Shown here piece by piece: positions 1 to 10,614 of a stretch of DNA of 64,000 nt. The DNA is from Galeruca laticollis (Eukaryota; Arthropoda; Insecta; Coleoptera; Chrysomelidae), in contig OY998175.1 of NCBI GenBank assembly GCA_963921935.1, forward strand, positions 266,841,709 to 266,905,708, given 5' to 3'. How positions within the stretch are numbered: position 1 is the first letter of the stretch; each line of letters begins with the position of its first letter. The notes beneath the pieces are model-generated. The model did not search any database. It was given only the letters and a program-made list of their open reading frames with translations, and was not told the origin of the DNA. The position numbers and the translations under genes are program-made.

Positions 1-1
1 G

Positions 2-646
2 TATCTTATGGTAGGAACAAGACCAGATATTGCGTATGCAGTAGGAGTTGCCTCAAGAACATTAGAAAATACATCTCATGATGATTGGATTCGTGTGAAA
101 CGTATTTTTAGATACTTCAAAAGTACTATCGATATTGGAATTATCTATACGTCTGGTAACAAATTGAAACATCTTCAAGAGTTTAGCGATGCTGACTATA
201 GAGGAGATCCTACAACCAGAAGATCAACTACAGGTGTTAATTGTAAATATGCGGGTGGTGCAATCTCCTGGCTTGATTAAAGACAGTCATCAATAGCACT
301 CTCGACAACAGAAGCAGAAATAGTTGCTGCAAGTGAAGGAGCCAGAGAACTGATATGGTCAAAAAGACTTTATCAGGATATTGTAGGTTTAAAAAATGTT
401 CCTACACTATCAGTTGATAATGAAGCTCGTATCAAGTTAGCAAAGAACCCAGAATATCACCGAATAACGAAGCATATTGAAATCAGGCATTTCTTTGTAA
501 GAGATTTGGTAACTGAAGGATGTATTGATATAGAACAGGTTGCTTCGAAACACCAATTCGCAGATATACTGACGAAGTCATTATTCAAGCCAAGAATGGA
601 TTATATTTTGAAAAATATTGGACTATTGAATATCAAAAGTACTTAA
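2..646 (+). pseudogene. Copia-type retrotransposon pol, C-terminal end (RT tail and RNase H)
   Basis: The frame enters from the window edge and runs to TAA at 644-646. It starts with the Copia signature GTRPDIAYAVG that links reverse transcriptase to RNase H. It continues through the ALSTTEAE motif and the closing HFFVRD and ADILTKSL blocks typical of Copia RNase H. One in-frame stop (TAA, 278-280) interrupts it just before the RQ of the usual RRQ block, so this copy cannot make a full product. A purine-rich tract and LTR-like start follow at once, as expected at a Copia 3' end. The family call is secure; the 5' part lies outside the window. Confidence 0.9.
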
Positions 647-648
647 TG

Positions 649-990
649 AGGGAAGGTGTTGAAGCTTTTACATTATAGTTACTTTATTGATATACTCTAA
701 GCTCTACGTACATAGGTGGATTATAAAATAATATAAAAAAATGTCAGCTAGATTGATATATAATTGATTGATGTCAAAAACGATTTTTTTGATAAAAGCA
801 ATTTTCTAAAAGTTACTACAGTTTTTCTTTAGTAACGTTAACAAATTAAAATAAACAGTTAGGTTCACGGTTAATAACATTCAACTAAAGTTAGTTGTTT
901 TTGGACATTCATGTCACGAAAGTCAAAAAGTATATCTCCCAATTCAGAAATTGATATCTGCAATTTATTTTCACTTATAATTGCACAAGT
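649..990 (+). other. Copia polypurine tract, start of 3' LTR, then unassigned AT-rich DNA
   Basis: GAGGGAAGGTG at about 649-659 has the look of the polypurine tract, and TGTTGAAGC from 657 is a typical Copia LTR start. I could not locate the LTR end, because the partner LTR lies outside the window. The rest is AT-rich and holds no gene I can support. Confidence 0.4.
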
Positions 991-1187
991 GGTTTGTATT
1001 TTATCGGGTAAATTTGGGTTGTTTAATGAGAAACTGTCCTAGCAATTTGACGAGAATAACTGTCAACTATTAAAAACACGACACCGAAGGTGGAGTGTTT
1101 TTAGGTTGACAGTTACTCGAGTCAAATTTCTAAAGGAAACAGTTTAGAATTTGAACAATACAAATTTACCCAATATCAATACAAACC
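991..1187. repeat. Long imperfect palindrome 1
   Basis: GGTTTGTATT at 991-1000 is matched by AATACAAACC at 1178-1187. Pairing continues inward through a GGGTAAATTT arm, an AACTGTC arm and an AAAAACAC arm to a short centre, ACCGAAGGT, near 1083-1091. It looks like a MITE-type hairpin. Weaker pairing appears to continue outside these limits. Confidence 0.75.
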
Positions 1188-1189
1188 TC

Positions 1190-1459
1190 GAGTGTAATTC
1201 GGCAGGACACTTTAATGAATGAGAAATTTGGAAATATATCTTGCAATATTACATTCAGTTCCTCGATGGAAGTATCTGGCTCAAATGCGTATCTTTTTGC
1301 ATCGCAAAACGTAGAAAATTGTCGCCAGATTGATGATTGCGTCGCAACTGTATTAGTAGGCACACAGGTATTAACAATTTGACTAATTTCGGCGTTCGTA
1401 GACACACCGAATCGACTCATTGTTAGTTCTTGAAAATTCAATAAGTTGTTGACAAACAT
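1190..1459 (-). pseudogene. Crypton-like tyrosine-recombinase N-terminal fragment
   Basis: A minus-strand frame starts at ATG (1457-1459). Its middle, NTVATQSSIWRQFSTFC followed by an acidic, Leu-rich stretch (TSIEELNVILQD), resembles the N-terminal SAM-like part of DUF3504/Crypton-related recombinases seen in many invertebrate proteins. The frame then runs into palindrome 1, which seems to have cut it off. No catalytic Arg/Tyr region is present. The assignment rests on pattern memory over about 60 residues and could be wrong. Confidence 0.35.
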
Positions 1460-1636
1460 GCCAAACTATTTATTCTGGTAACCAACACCGCGATAATTGA
1501 TGAACAAATGAATAAGTGAAAAAACCACTAGTGTATTTGTCGCTGTAAAAGTTAAAGCTAACTTTTGCCGCTGTCAAAGTGACAATTGCACTGTGGCATA
1601 TGCTATTTTTTATACATGAGTTAAATTGTCAGTAGT

Positions 1637-1812
1637 AATATAACAAGAGAGTGAGAATAAATTGAAAATAATTTGACAGATTTTTTGAAAACTTGTTGCC
1701 AGGCAATAGTCACGAGAGCCCGCAGGGCTCGAGTGGCTATTGCCAAATGGCAACAAGTTTGAACAAAATCTGTCAAATTATTTTCTAATTTATGGAACTC
1801 TCGAGTTATATT
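1637..1812. repeat. Long imperfect palindrome 2
   Basis: The arms start with AATATAAC (1637) and end with GTTATATT (1812). They pair through AAAATAATTTGACAGATTTT and ACTTGTTGCC blocks to a GC-rich centre, GCCCGCAGGGC, at about 1719-1729. No ORF is present. The architecture is the same as palindrome 1 although the sequence differs. Confidence 0.85.
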
Positions 1813-2172
1813 TGACTAGATTATTTTTTGATTCACAAATTTTTACAATAAAAAAGATCAATAAAACTATCATAAAATTATTGAAAGATTTAATTTAATT
1901 AATTATTACAATATACGAAAATATCGTTGACACATTATGAATATATTAAAAGAATTAACAATTTAAATTAGTACAATGAAAAACGCAATTATTAAAAATA
2001 TTTCGAAACTCATTATTTATTGAGGATTTGGAATTGCTTGTTATATTAAGTGTTTCCTCCTGCGTATTTTCTCTAAGATTGTTTATTATCTTTAGTTTCT
2101 ATAATCTTATTCGTTATTTCTTCATCAGAAAAGGTACTAAACCGATGATGTTCACTCATTTTATATATAACG

Positions 2173-2318
2173 TTGACACAATTAGATAATTATTTTGACA
2201 ACTATCTGACACTTGCTAGACAAATAAAAGCAACAGTGATTATTCCCGAGAATAATCACAAGAGCTTTATTCCCACTATAATAATGACATGATTGGTTGA
2301 AACTTACCATTGTGTCAA
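2173..2318. repeat. Long imperfect palindrome 3
   Basis: TTGACACAAT at 2173 pairs with ATTGTGTCAA at 2309-2318. The core GTGATTATTCCCGAGAATAATCAC spans about 2237-2260. The remaining DNA between 2320 and 2710 is AT-rich and shows no gene. Confidence 0.7.
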
Positions 2319-2712
2319 ATAAAGAAGCATTTCATTGGTTTTAAGAAACGTCAAAAAATAATCATTGTAATTGGTAGGTCGCAGTGTGTAACTTTTGAAA
2401 TTGGCAGTAATAGCTAAATCTTTATAATTCTGCCTTTAAAGTGTATATTCAGAAATTTGGAGAACTAATAATTAAAATATAGTGAAAAAATTTCGTCACA
2501 CATACAATACAAACAAATACTTATATATTATTATTTCTACGTGTTATTTGACATTATTCACATTGTTAATCTATTAAAGGTACAGTTTGAATAAAGTTAC
2601 AAAAAATAATGAGGTAAGTTCCAACAAAAAGTAGAAAATGTGTTCGTGCATTCAATGAATATCAATATTTTTCAAGAATTGTTCCAGTTTTTAAAGTCCA
2701 AAGTAGTTTCCT

Positions 2713-3702
2713 GATAACGTACTGACAGAAGACCTGAACATGCTGGGAAAATACTTCGCCGACTGGAGGCTAATTCCAAATATGAACAAGACTGAAGCGA
2801 TGTGCTTCCACCTAAACAATAAACAAGCACGAGTGGAGCCCCAAGTGTATTTCAATGATAATCTACTACGCTATAATCCTTGCCCAAAATACCTAGGGGT
2901 AACAATGGATCGAACACTTTCATACAAAACACATTTAAAGAACACCGCAGCTAAAATGAATACCAGAAACAACATAATCCGCAAACTCTGCGGCACTACT
3001 TGGGGCGCGAACGCATCCACTCTTAGAACCTCAGCGCTCAGCCTTGTCTACTCAGTAGCTGAGTACGGCGCCCCAGTCTGGATAAACAGCTGCCACGTAA
3101 AGAACATCGATACCAAACTCAACGAGACAATGAGACTAATTAGTGGCTGTCTAAAAAGCACACCTCTGCCCTGGCTCCCTGTTCTAAGCCACATTGCACC
3201 TCCCTCCATCCGCAGACAAGAGAGCCTAGTTAGGGAATATAATAAAATAATAACAAATCCCCTACTTCTAATACATAGTGACCTTCCCGAAGCCGGCCTG
3301 CAGAGATTGAAGTCTAGATCTCCCCCAATATTGCTAGCAGAAAAACTTGTGAGAGATAATTTCAATTTGACCAATAAATGGAGAGAATACTGGGAAGCCT
3401 CGAAACCGGTCCAGGCTGTACATATAACTGATCCTACAGTGTCCTTACCAGGTATGAAGCTGCCTCGCCACGAGTGGAAAACACTTAACAGGATAAGAAC
3501 GTCTCACGGTATTTGCCGTGACTCATTCTACAAGTGGGGACTCACCGAAACACCAACCTGTGACTGCGGAAAGCCTCGCCAGACTGTCCACCATATTACA
3601 ATGGAGTGCCCTCTTACTGCATACGGAGGAGAAATGAGCGACTTCTATGAGGCCACTGACTCTGTGCTGGACTGGATCAATGGTCTAGATTTTAAAATTT
3701 AA
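2713..3702 (+). pseudogene. 5'-truncated LINE reverse-transcriptase C-terminal half (Jockey/CR1-like)
   Basis: This open frame runs from codon 2713 (after an in-frame TAG at 2704) to TAA at 3700-3702; the first ATG is at 2740. It carries the post-catalytic thumb motif KYLGVTMDRTLSYKTHL, the palm-to-C-terminal stretch common to LINE polymerases, and a C-terminal zinc-knuckle-like CDCG...HHITMEC group. The catalytic YADD box would lie upstream and is missing, which fits 5' truncation during target-primed reverse transcription. Base composition is GC-richer than the surroundings. The remaining frame is undamaged, so this copy is probably fairly young. An AT-rich 3' UTR follows to about 3865. Confidence 0.85.
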
Positions 3703-5160
3703 CTTCAAATCGTGCTATATTTATGTTTATGTTTATATTTTATTTCTACTTTTCTACTTTTAGATATACACTTATATGTTTTTTTATGACGTAATGTGAA
3801 TGTGTACAATTTTTAACTAATTATAACTAAATCCATGTATGCCATACGCTAAATAAATCCTGATTTAATTATCACCTCTATGGATATTATCGTTCAATTT
3901 TTCCAGATTCACCCCTCTCTTTCCTCATTATTGCATTTAAAATCGTCTAAAACTAACCGAAATTATTACTAACAATAGGCAAAATATTTTTAGAAAATTC
4001 ATCTGATAAAACTAATTTTCAATTCATACAGACCTGAAACAATCAATTATAAAATGTTAACACAAGTGTTCAGAGTGCGATAAGAAAATACATTTCTGTG
4101 GTATGGTTTTTGCAGATAAAACCCAGCGTTGACGGAAGTGGGAATGTTACTTATGATATTATCAGCACAGCATTTGCTTGTTTTGTGAGAGAATTAGAGA
4201 ATCTTAATTGTCACAAGTAGTATTCAAATTGCTGAATACTCCAAAGAAATTTCATATTTTCAGACAAAAGAACTCGCCACATGCCTGTCAAGCTTTGATC
4301 AAACCTTCTGGAGATAATACGCCACGCAAATATTTAGATAAGATAAAGATAAATTTATTTTGTTTTCGGACCACACAAAACGACTGAAGTTTTACAGTTT
4401 TAACGTAACATCTTACAAATAATGAACAATATATAAGGTGAGCACGAAAAGATTGGAACGCATTCGTTAAAAGCTTGATTTGGGCATGGGGGAAAACTCA
4501 GACATGTCGATTTTATTTTTCAGTTGCGCATTTTTTGATGCACTCGTATTTTTGATGACGTCATCAATGTTCTAGTACCATCAAAGACAACATATTCTTC
4601 TGTGTATGGTTATCTTGTTTTTTATGTGAGAGAAATAAAACATATTTCATTCAAAATAATGTAATTTATAAAAATGTAAACAGGACTAATAATCATAGTA
4701 AGTATTAAATTAAATGCTCAAATGATATTGAAACTCTTGCAAACATTATTCAGGGTATCATTGTTAATTGAATGAATTTCGTTCCTGTCTCTTTTAGTTA
4801 ATCAATATTAGGTATGTTAACGTAAACTTTAACAGGTTTATTTAGACCTGTCTACATTTTTATAAAGGACCCCGCACACCTTATATGGGAAAATGACTCT
4901 CCGTCAAATCTCTCTAATTTTTGATATGTTGTAGAATTGATCATTCTCTGGTGAAATGTTTCAATTGGCAATTGATTAAAGTTATGATTTAGTTCTAATT
5001 TATCTTTGGTGGTATTATTATACATCCTTGTATGACAAATTCATTTCCAAATTTTTTCGTATTACAGGGCGATTCCACTTGATAATAATGCTATTTTGAG
5101 ACTTTCATAATTTTGTTGTTTTATAAAGGGAAAATGCGAAAAAAGGTTGAAATTACAGCA
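3703..5160. other. LINE 3' UTR, then long stretch without recognised genes
   Basis: The first 160 bases are the likely LINE 3' UTR. Beyond it the DNA is AT-rich, with no ORF I can assign. It contains one small inverted-repeat candidate (4431-4886), and inside that a perfect GATGACGTCATC palindrome at about 4555-4566. Confidence 0.4.
4431..4886. mobile_element. Possible small TIR element
   Basis: A perfect 10-bp inverted repeat, ATATAAGGTG (4431-4440) and CACCTTATAT (4877-4886), bounds 456 bp without coding capacity. The arms diverge soon after, and no target duplication was found. Confidence 0.25.
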
Positions 5161-5263
5161 GAAAAATACAAGGTATGTATAAGTAAAAATTATAAAACAC
5201 CAAATGCAGTAAATTTAAAATTAAGTCCATCTGATACATGTTCTGAAAATATACAATACAGAA
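5161..5263 (+). pseudogene. Second Copia pol, left half (RT tail)
   Basis: The frame contains NLKLSPSDTCSENIQYR, the Copia segment that directly precedes the GTRPD block. The block itself lies 4.4 kb away at 9675. The break falls at an 8-bp sequence, ATACAGAA (5256-5263), that is repeated at 9665-9672 on the far side of the inserted element. Upstream of about 5160 I no longer recognise Copia sequence. Confidence 0.7.
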
Positions 5264-5287
5264 TAGAGATGCGCAAAATTTTGAGAA

Positions 5288-5390
5288 AACATCGATGCTG
5301 ACATCAAATGGTACCACGAATATGCACCATCGATGTTGTAAAAACATCGGTTTGAAAATATCGATGTTTCTAATCATCGATGTTTTTAAG
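5288..5390. repeat. Left subterminal motif cluster of the hAT-like element
   Basis: Five copies of an ACATCGATG-like motif lie in both orientations within about 100 bp of the left end. They mirror the cluster at the right end. In hAT elements such subterminal repeats are usually transposase binding sites; that role is inferred here. Confidence 0.75.
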
Positions 5391-5492
5391 AATGTGCCAT
5401 ATAGCAAGAAAATATTGAACTGTTAATAAATAGAACATCATTTTTATTCAAGGTATTTTAATGATACATCTATAGCTATTTGTGTACCTAGG

Positions 5493-5585
5493 CGCGAAAG
5501 TGCTAGTTTTCCGTGCCGACAGAAGAAATGGCCAGGCGAGGTGTAGGCCTGGCCACTTCTGGAGGCCTGGAAAACCATTTTCGCG
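5493..5585. repeat. Imperfect palindrome inside the hAT-like element
   Basis: CGCGAAA (5493) pairs with TTTCGCG (to 5585). Inner arms GTTTTCC and GGCCAGGC fold around a centre near 5544. The overlapping short ORFs in both strands are by-products of this palindrome. Confidence 0.65.
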
Positions 5586-5931
5586 ACGTGGAACACACAA
5601 TAGTTTTTATCCTACACATAAAATGGTTAGACTTCAAATTTACAAAAAGAAAGGTGGAAAATATTTTGACTGTACCGTTTAATGGCAAATGGCAAATGTT
5701 TTGTTGAAAATAATATTTTAGCTGTACCATGCAATGCAATAAACACCAATCCATAAAATGTTTATATTTTTGGTTATATTACTTTTCCGTCAACCTATTT
5801 ATATGCAAGAAAAGTATTGGTTTACCCCAAAAAAAGTTGGAATTTTGAAATTTTTTTTTGAGTTATTTTCATGTTTTCCATCAACGACAACACGATAAAA
5901 CGGTTTTTAGAAAAAAAATACTGTGTGTATG

Positions 5932-5960
5932 TCGTCGTCGTCGTCGTCGTTGTCGTCGGC
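5932..5960 (+). repeat. GTC trinucleotide microsatellite
   Basis: About nine GTC units, one of them interrupted (TTGTCG), lie immediately before the 174-bp tandem array. Confidence 0.9.
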
Positions 5961-5978
5961 CACTTTTCCTTACATGTC

Positions 5979-6560
5979 TTGTTAGCACGATACTGCCTAC
6001 GGAGTGCAATAAGTCAGCAATTTGATGATTGAATATTGTCAAGGACATGTCACAGATGAACCCTATTGATTTTCAGCTCACCAGAGCCAGTACAACGGGT
6101 GCTATGGTACTTTAAGTACGATATTTTTTGTCATTTTTGGAGAAGCTTCAATTTGTTAGCACGATACAGCCTCCGGAGTATATACAAGTGACCAATTTTA
6201 TAATTGGATATTATTCAGAGCATCTCCAAGATGAACCCTATTGATATTCAGCTCATTAAAGCTAGTACAATGGCTGCTATGGTACTTGAAGTACCAAATT
6301 TTTGTCATTTTTGGAGAATTTTCAGTTTGTTAGCACGATACAGCCTCCAGAGAGTATACGATTGATCAATTTTATGATTGAATATTGTCAAGGTGTCTCA
6401 CAGATGTACCCTACTGATTTTCAGTTGACTAGAGCGAGTACAGCGGGTCCTATAAATCCATATATACTAAATTTTTGGTTATTTTGGAAGAAATTCGGTT
6501 TTTTAGCACGATACATCCCCCGAAGTGTATACAAGTAACAATTTTATCATAGAATATTGT
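5979..6560 (+). repeat. 174-bp tandem repeat, about 3.3 units
   Basis: Units start at the GTTAGCACGATAC motif at 5981, 6155, 6329 and (degenerate) 6502, giving periods of 174, 174 and 173 bp. Internal landmarks such as GATGAACCCTATTGAT and TGTCATTTTTGGAGAA recur at the same offsets. A 78-codon ORF across it (6302-6538) is a by-product. Tandem internal repeats are common in non-autonomous DNA transposons. Confidence 0.9.
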
Positions 6561-7375
6561 TCGGGGCCACAAATGCGGAAAAGTTAGTTTTAATCTTTAA
6601 AACCGTTTATGTTTCTTTTGACTTTTGAAGTAGCAAATTTAGTGTAAACTATCTTGCTTTCTGCATAATCCCTTCCGGTGTAGAATAACTGCCGTCGGAT
6701 TCGTCCATATTATGTAACATACTATTTTCAATCTTAGTATTATTGTCAACAAAATCCTAGAGATACAGTCACAATGAACAAATTAACAATTAGTAATTAC
6801 AATTAGTCGTAGACCCTTGTAAGCTGTCATTGCAGTTCCGGATTCATAATTGAACATATTAGTAATTATACTAAAAGTTATCTCATTTTGTCATGTTAGA
6901 AGTCATATTTATTATTAATTTTCTCCACCACTTTGTCTGGTTTGATGGCTTTAATACTTCTACATTGACAAATTATTGTCAAGCGTCAAGCCCATAATAC
7001 AAAGAGGACGCAACCAAAAATCAGCTAATTATTGCATCAGTTTTCTCATTGTGAATGCAAGATTTCAATGTCGATTCGAATTCTGAGTTTAATTTTTCTA
7101 AGCGCTAATTGTAAATGCCTTGTGAATGAAGCTTTAAGCTACAATTTGAAATTTAAAAGTGACAGCCGCGTCGTCATTTATAATAGGGTACCATCTAGTG
7201 TTATTTTTGTGAAGTTGTTTTCCCTGCCTAGCCATTATTTGCCATTTTTCACGCCTAGCCGTGCAAATACCTACTTTCCCGTCCCGATAGAGCCACGAAA
7301 ATTGGGTTTTCGAGTAGTATAGGATAAAAATACAATTTATATGAAAAAATAAATAATAAATTCAAAAAGTAGGTT
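6561..7375. other. Unassigned interior of the hAT-like element
   Basis: AT-rich sequence with no transposase motif in six frames. The ORF at 7032-7322 shows no domain I recognise. Confidence 0.4.
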
Positions 7376-7379
7376 AGGT

Positions 7380-9240
7380 TAAGTTATGTTTGTAGTGAGT
7401 GGGTCGTAAGAGTCTATTGTGGCTCATACCTATTCAGATTTCACCAAACAACTTCACCTTCTTAACGAAGCCGATTAATTTGTTCGGTAAATGATATTTC
7501 AGGTTCAAGGGCGAGAGAGGGAGACCCTACCAAACATCAGATACCTGAGTCGAACCGAGGCGGGGCAGGCACAAATTATATGCTCTACTGTTTCATCATC
7601 TTCCAAACAAAGACGGCAAGTCGGATCCTCTGACAGTCCAAGTCTCAGCATATGCTAAATTCAAACGACAGTGGCCTGTTAGGCACCGTAGTTATGCCTG
7701 TTCGGATGCATTTTTCGAAGGATGTTTGAAAGCCTTTGAATGAACCAATCCTGGTATATTATGACAAAAGTCTAAAGCTCTTCTTGCTGTCCAAGTAATT
7801 AGCGTTTGTTTGGCAATACTTGTTGCGTTGCCAATTGTAGGTTCTGGTCCGATAAAGACACGAGCGGCACCCTCCCTTGCAAGAAAGTCTGCCTTCTAAT
7901 TTCCAGCCATACCAGAGTGGCCAGGGATCCAGACCAGCGATACCCTGTTGTGTTCTCCTATTGAGGCGATTTTTTTGGCAGTCTAAAACCAATTTCGACG
8001 TTACACAGTAGGAGCTAAGTGCTTTAAAGTCGTTTGGCTGTCTATGAAATTTTTTATTGATCTATAGTATGGTTGGATTGCCCCAAACTCTCCACACATG
8101 AAGCAATAGCGTAAATTTCTGCCTGAAATACGGTTGCATAAGATCCTAGAGAGGTTGAAATTTCTCTCCTAGGTCTGCGCCCGTATACACCCACACCAGA
8201 GCCTGAGGGTATCTCTGAACCAACAGATATCTGCTCTTAAAAGTTCATCCTTACGGATGACCCATCCATCTCTATTTGGAAATAGGACGAAATAAGGCAG
8301 ATTGTAGTTTACTATTGGAGGCATTATATCAGAGGTCATTCTCAGAACACTATGACTTTCAGTGTCCGCTAGTATTCTGCTTTGCTCTGTATACGCCTGT
8401 TTGTGCATTTAGAAATATGCACAATTCTATATGCTGTACATCTGGCCTACTTTTCCAGAAATATATGGAGAGGAGGTAGGTCCAGGAGGATTTACATGAC
8501 TGCTGACGGTGTGGTACTAATGGCACCAGCAATAGCCATACAAGCATGTCTTCGTATACCAGAGAGCTTTGCTTGGGCCGTTTTCTGTAAAGCTTTTGAC
8601 CACCAAGCAATGGCTCCATATGTGATCATTGGTCTAACAATCATCACATATATCCAATTGATTTGTTTGGGACCCAAACCAGGAGATTTTACACAGATCC
8701 TCCTACATGTCTACAAGGATAGTCTGGCCTTATGGATTACTTTTTCCAAGTGAGCGTTCCAAGTAAGTTTTTTATCTAGGATAAACCCCAAATATTTTAC
8801 TTCCGCTGCAAATGGAATAACCTCGCCATTATAGAAAAGTGGTGGAAGATCCACCAATTTCCTTCTCCTAGTGAAGGGAACTATTACAGTTTTACCAGGA
8901 TTAACAGACATCTGTTCCCTCTGGCACTAACTGTGGACATCGTCCAACGTCTTTTGGAGGATATTATATGCTACCCGTCCTGACTTGGTCCTTGCCAAAA
9001 TGACAAGGTCGTCTGCATTCGCTGGTAGTTCTACACCTCTTGCTACGAGGGTACCAAGAAGGTCATCTATCAAAAGTGACCACAGTAGGGGAGATTGCAC
9101 TCCACCCTGCGGGCAGCTCCTGGAAACCTTAAAGCTAATGGCTTCATCTTGAAGAGATTTAGTGACGGTTCTATGTGTTCTATGTGTTAAACTAATTGTT
9201 CTGATCGATTTAGGGTGTGGGACTGTGCGGCCCACTTTTG
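7380..9240 (-). pseudogene. LINE with RT, RNase H and C-terminal zinc knuckle (I/LOA-like), decayed
   Basis: Read on the minus strand from 9240. An RT fragment ends in a damaged catalytic box (NADD followed by LVILA, about 9020), preceded by the CPQGGVQSPLLW block. Next comes the KYLGFILDKKLTWNAHL motif (8711-8911), then the YGAIAWW and TAQAKLSGIRRHACMAI stretch (8492-8677). An RNase H-like segment beginning GSEIPSGSGVGVYG (about 8170-8220) follows, and the end is a CRLC...HIICAC knuckle near 7600. RT plus RNase H on one LINE suggests the I or LOA group. The frame switches many times. The copy lies inside the hAT-like element and therefore arrived after it or was carried by it. Confidence 0.8.
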
Positions 9241-9529
9241 GTATTCGAGATGTAAACAGAATATAAATGAACTAAGACCTAGTTTGATACTTAAATGATA
9301 TGAATGCGATTACAGCAAAGGCACAACAATGCCTCCTTGCAATTTTGTATAAGGGCATCTTTTTCCATTGCGCGTAAGTAAGACAAAAAAGTTATTGTTT
9401 TTTAGTTAAGCTCTTGGCAACAAACTACGACGCATATTTTAATGCATTTATATTAAAGAATAAATAAATCAGAGATGTTCTATTAAATGTTCAATTTACT
9501 TTCTGATTTCTTTAAACAAAATAGAAAAA

Positions 9530-9649
9530 AACATCGGAAAAACATCGCATAAAAATATCGATGTTGTCTAAAAATATCGAATAAAGAAACATCGATATAA
9601 ACATCGAACATCGAAATATAAAAATCGATGTTTTTGAAACATCGATACA
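9530..9649. repeat. Right subterminal motif cluster of the hAT-like element
   Basis: Nine ATCGA-type motifs (ACATCGATA, ATATCGATGTTG, AAATCGATGTTT and variants) lie in both orientations in 120 bp just inside the right TIR. They match the left cluster and support one element spanning 5264-9664. Confidence 0.8.
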
Positions 9650-9664
9650 TCATGCGCATACCTA

Positions 9665-10322
9665 ATACAGAAACGTGATAGGCGCTTTATTGTACATTAG
9701 TCGAGGAACTCGTCCTGATGTTGCATATGCGGTTAATTATCTGAGTGGTTTTCAGAACAGTTACTCGAGTACTCATTATAAGTATGCACTTATAATTTTT
9801 AAATACCTGTATTACACCAGATATTTGAAGCCTAATTTTGATTATTCAAGCAGTATCCCTATTGATTGCTATGTTGATGCCGATTAGGCAAGTGATACTG
9901 TTGACCGAAAATCACGAAGCGGTATTTTTATTAGAGTATTAGGTAATCCAGTTTAGTGGATTTCGCGCAAACAAGAAGTAGTTAATAGGTCGTCTTGTCA
10001 TGCGGAGTACATTTCTTTAGCGGAAGCCACGGATGAAGTTCTTTTTTTGTTAGGCATTGTTAAAGACTTACATATAAATGTGAATCAACCTATAAAAATA
10101 TTTGAAGATAATTCGTCAGCAAAACACATGGCAAATAATGGAAATTTTTCAAAAAACAGCAAACACATAGATGTTTGGTATCATTATGTATATGATTATG
10201 TTAAAAAGGGCATAATAAAGGTAACTAAAACTTCATCTGAAGACCAATTGACTGACATTTTAACTAAAGCATTAAGTGTTGTAAGATATGAAAAATTAAG
10301 GCAATTGTTAAATGTATATTGA
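9665..10322 (+). pseudogene. Second Copia pol, right half (RT tail and RNase H)
   Basis: The frame resumes Copia pol at ALLYISRGTRPDVAYAVNYL and goes through YVDAD, the ISRKQ block, AEYISLAEA and TDILTKAL, ending at TGA 10320-10322. Two in-frame stops interrupt it: TAG directly after YVDAD (9885-9887), where Copia proteins have Trp, and TAG just before WISRKQ (about 9954). Together with the left half at 5161-5263 it forms one Copia copy split by the hAT-like element. The 3' end (KLRQLLNVY) is followed by a polypurine stretch. Confidence 0.9.
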
Positions 10323-10612
10323 GTATAATCATTGTGTTTATATGTAATGTAACGAATATCGCGTCCACAAGTAAAGAGGTGTGTTAATACTTTAGATACT
10401 TATGGAAGCAGCTCCATCCTTATATATCTAGTGTTTTTTTTGGAAATTTTTATTTAATTTTTTACTTATTGACAATTTATAAGTTTTATGAATTAATAAG
10501 AATACAATGTATATATAAATAAATTGTGCAGGAAAAAACCAAATAAGACATTAGTTCACAATGAAAATATACAATTTAAAAACTAATAAAAAAAATAAAA
10601 ATTTATTAAACT
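10323..10612 (+). other. Copia polypurine tract and presumed 3' LTR
   Basis: AAGTAAAGAGGTG (about 10369-10381) followed by TGTTAATAC resembles a polypurine tract and LTR start. The LTR end was not found. The DNA then becomes AT-rich up to the USP pseudogene. Confidence 0.4.
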
Positions 10613-10614
10613 TA

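Larger units (their letters stand above)
5264..9664. mobile_element. hAT-like DNA transposon (non-autonomous) inserted in Copia
   Basis: The ends are TAGAGATGCGCA (5264) and TGCGCATACCTA (to 9664), imperfect inverted repeats 12 bp long. They are flanked by a perfect 8-bp target duplication, ATACAGAA. The 8-bp duplication, short TIRs and clustered subterminal motifs are hAT hallmarks. The Copia reading frame is continuous across the insertion once one duplication copy is discounted, which confirms the boundaries. I found no transposase. The interior holds a palindrome, a GTC microsatellite, a 174-bp tandem repeat and a LINE inserted in reverse. Confidence 0.85.

Noticed and set aside
4555..4566. 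GATGACGTCATC as a CRE-type regulatory site
   Set aside because: A perfect match to a short motif with no gene nearby; chance cannot be excluded.
6302..6538. 78-codon plus ORF
   Set aside because: It lies in the 174-bp tandem array and is not conserved between units.
5979..6560. CRISPR-like array
   Set aside because: Repeats are contiguous 174-bp units without spacers in a eukaryotic transposon.
8276..8753. Overlapping plus ORFs of 67 and 123 codons
   Set aside because: They lie antisense to the minus-strand LINE coding, which explains the sequence in domain order.
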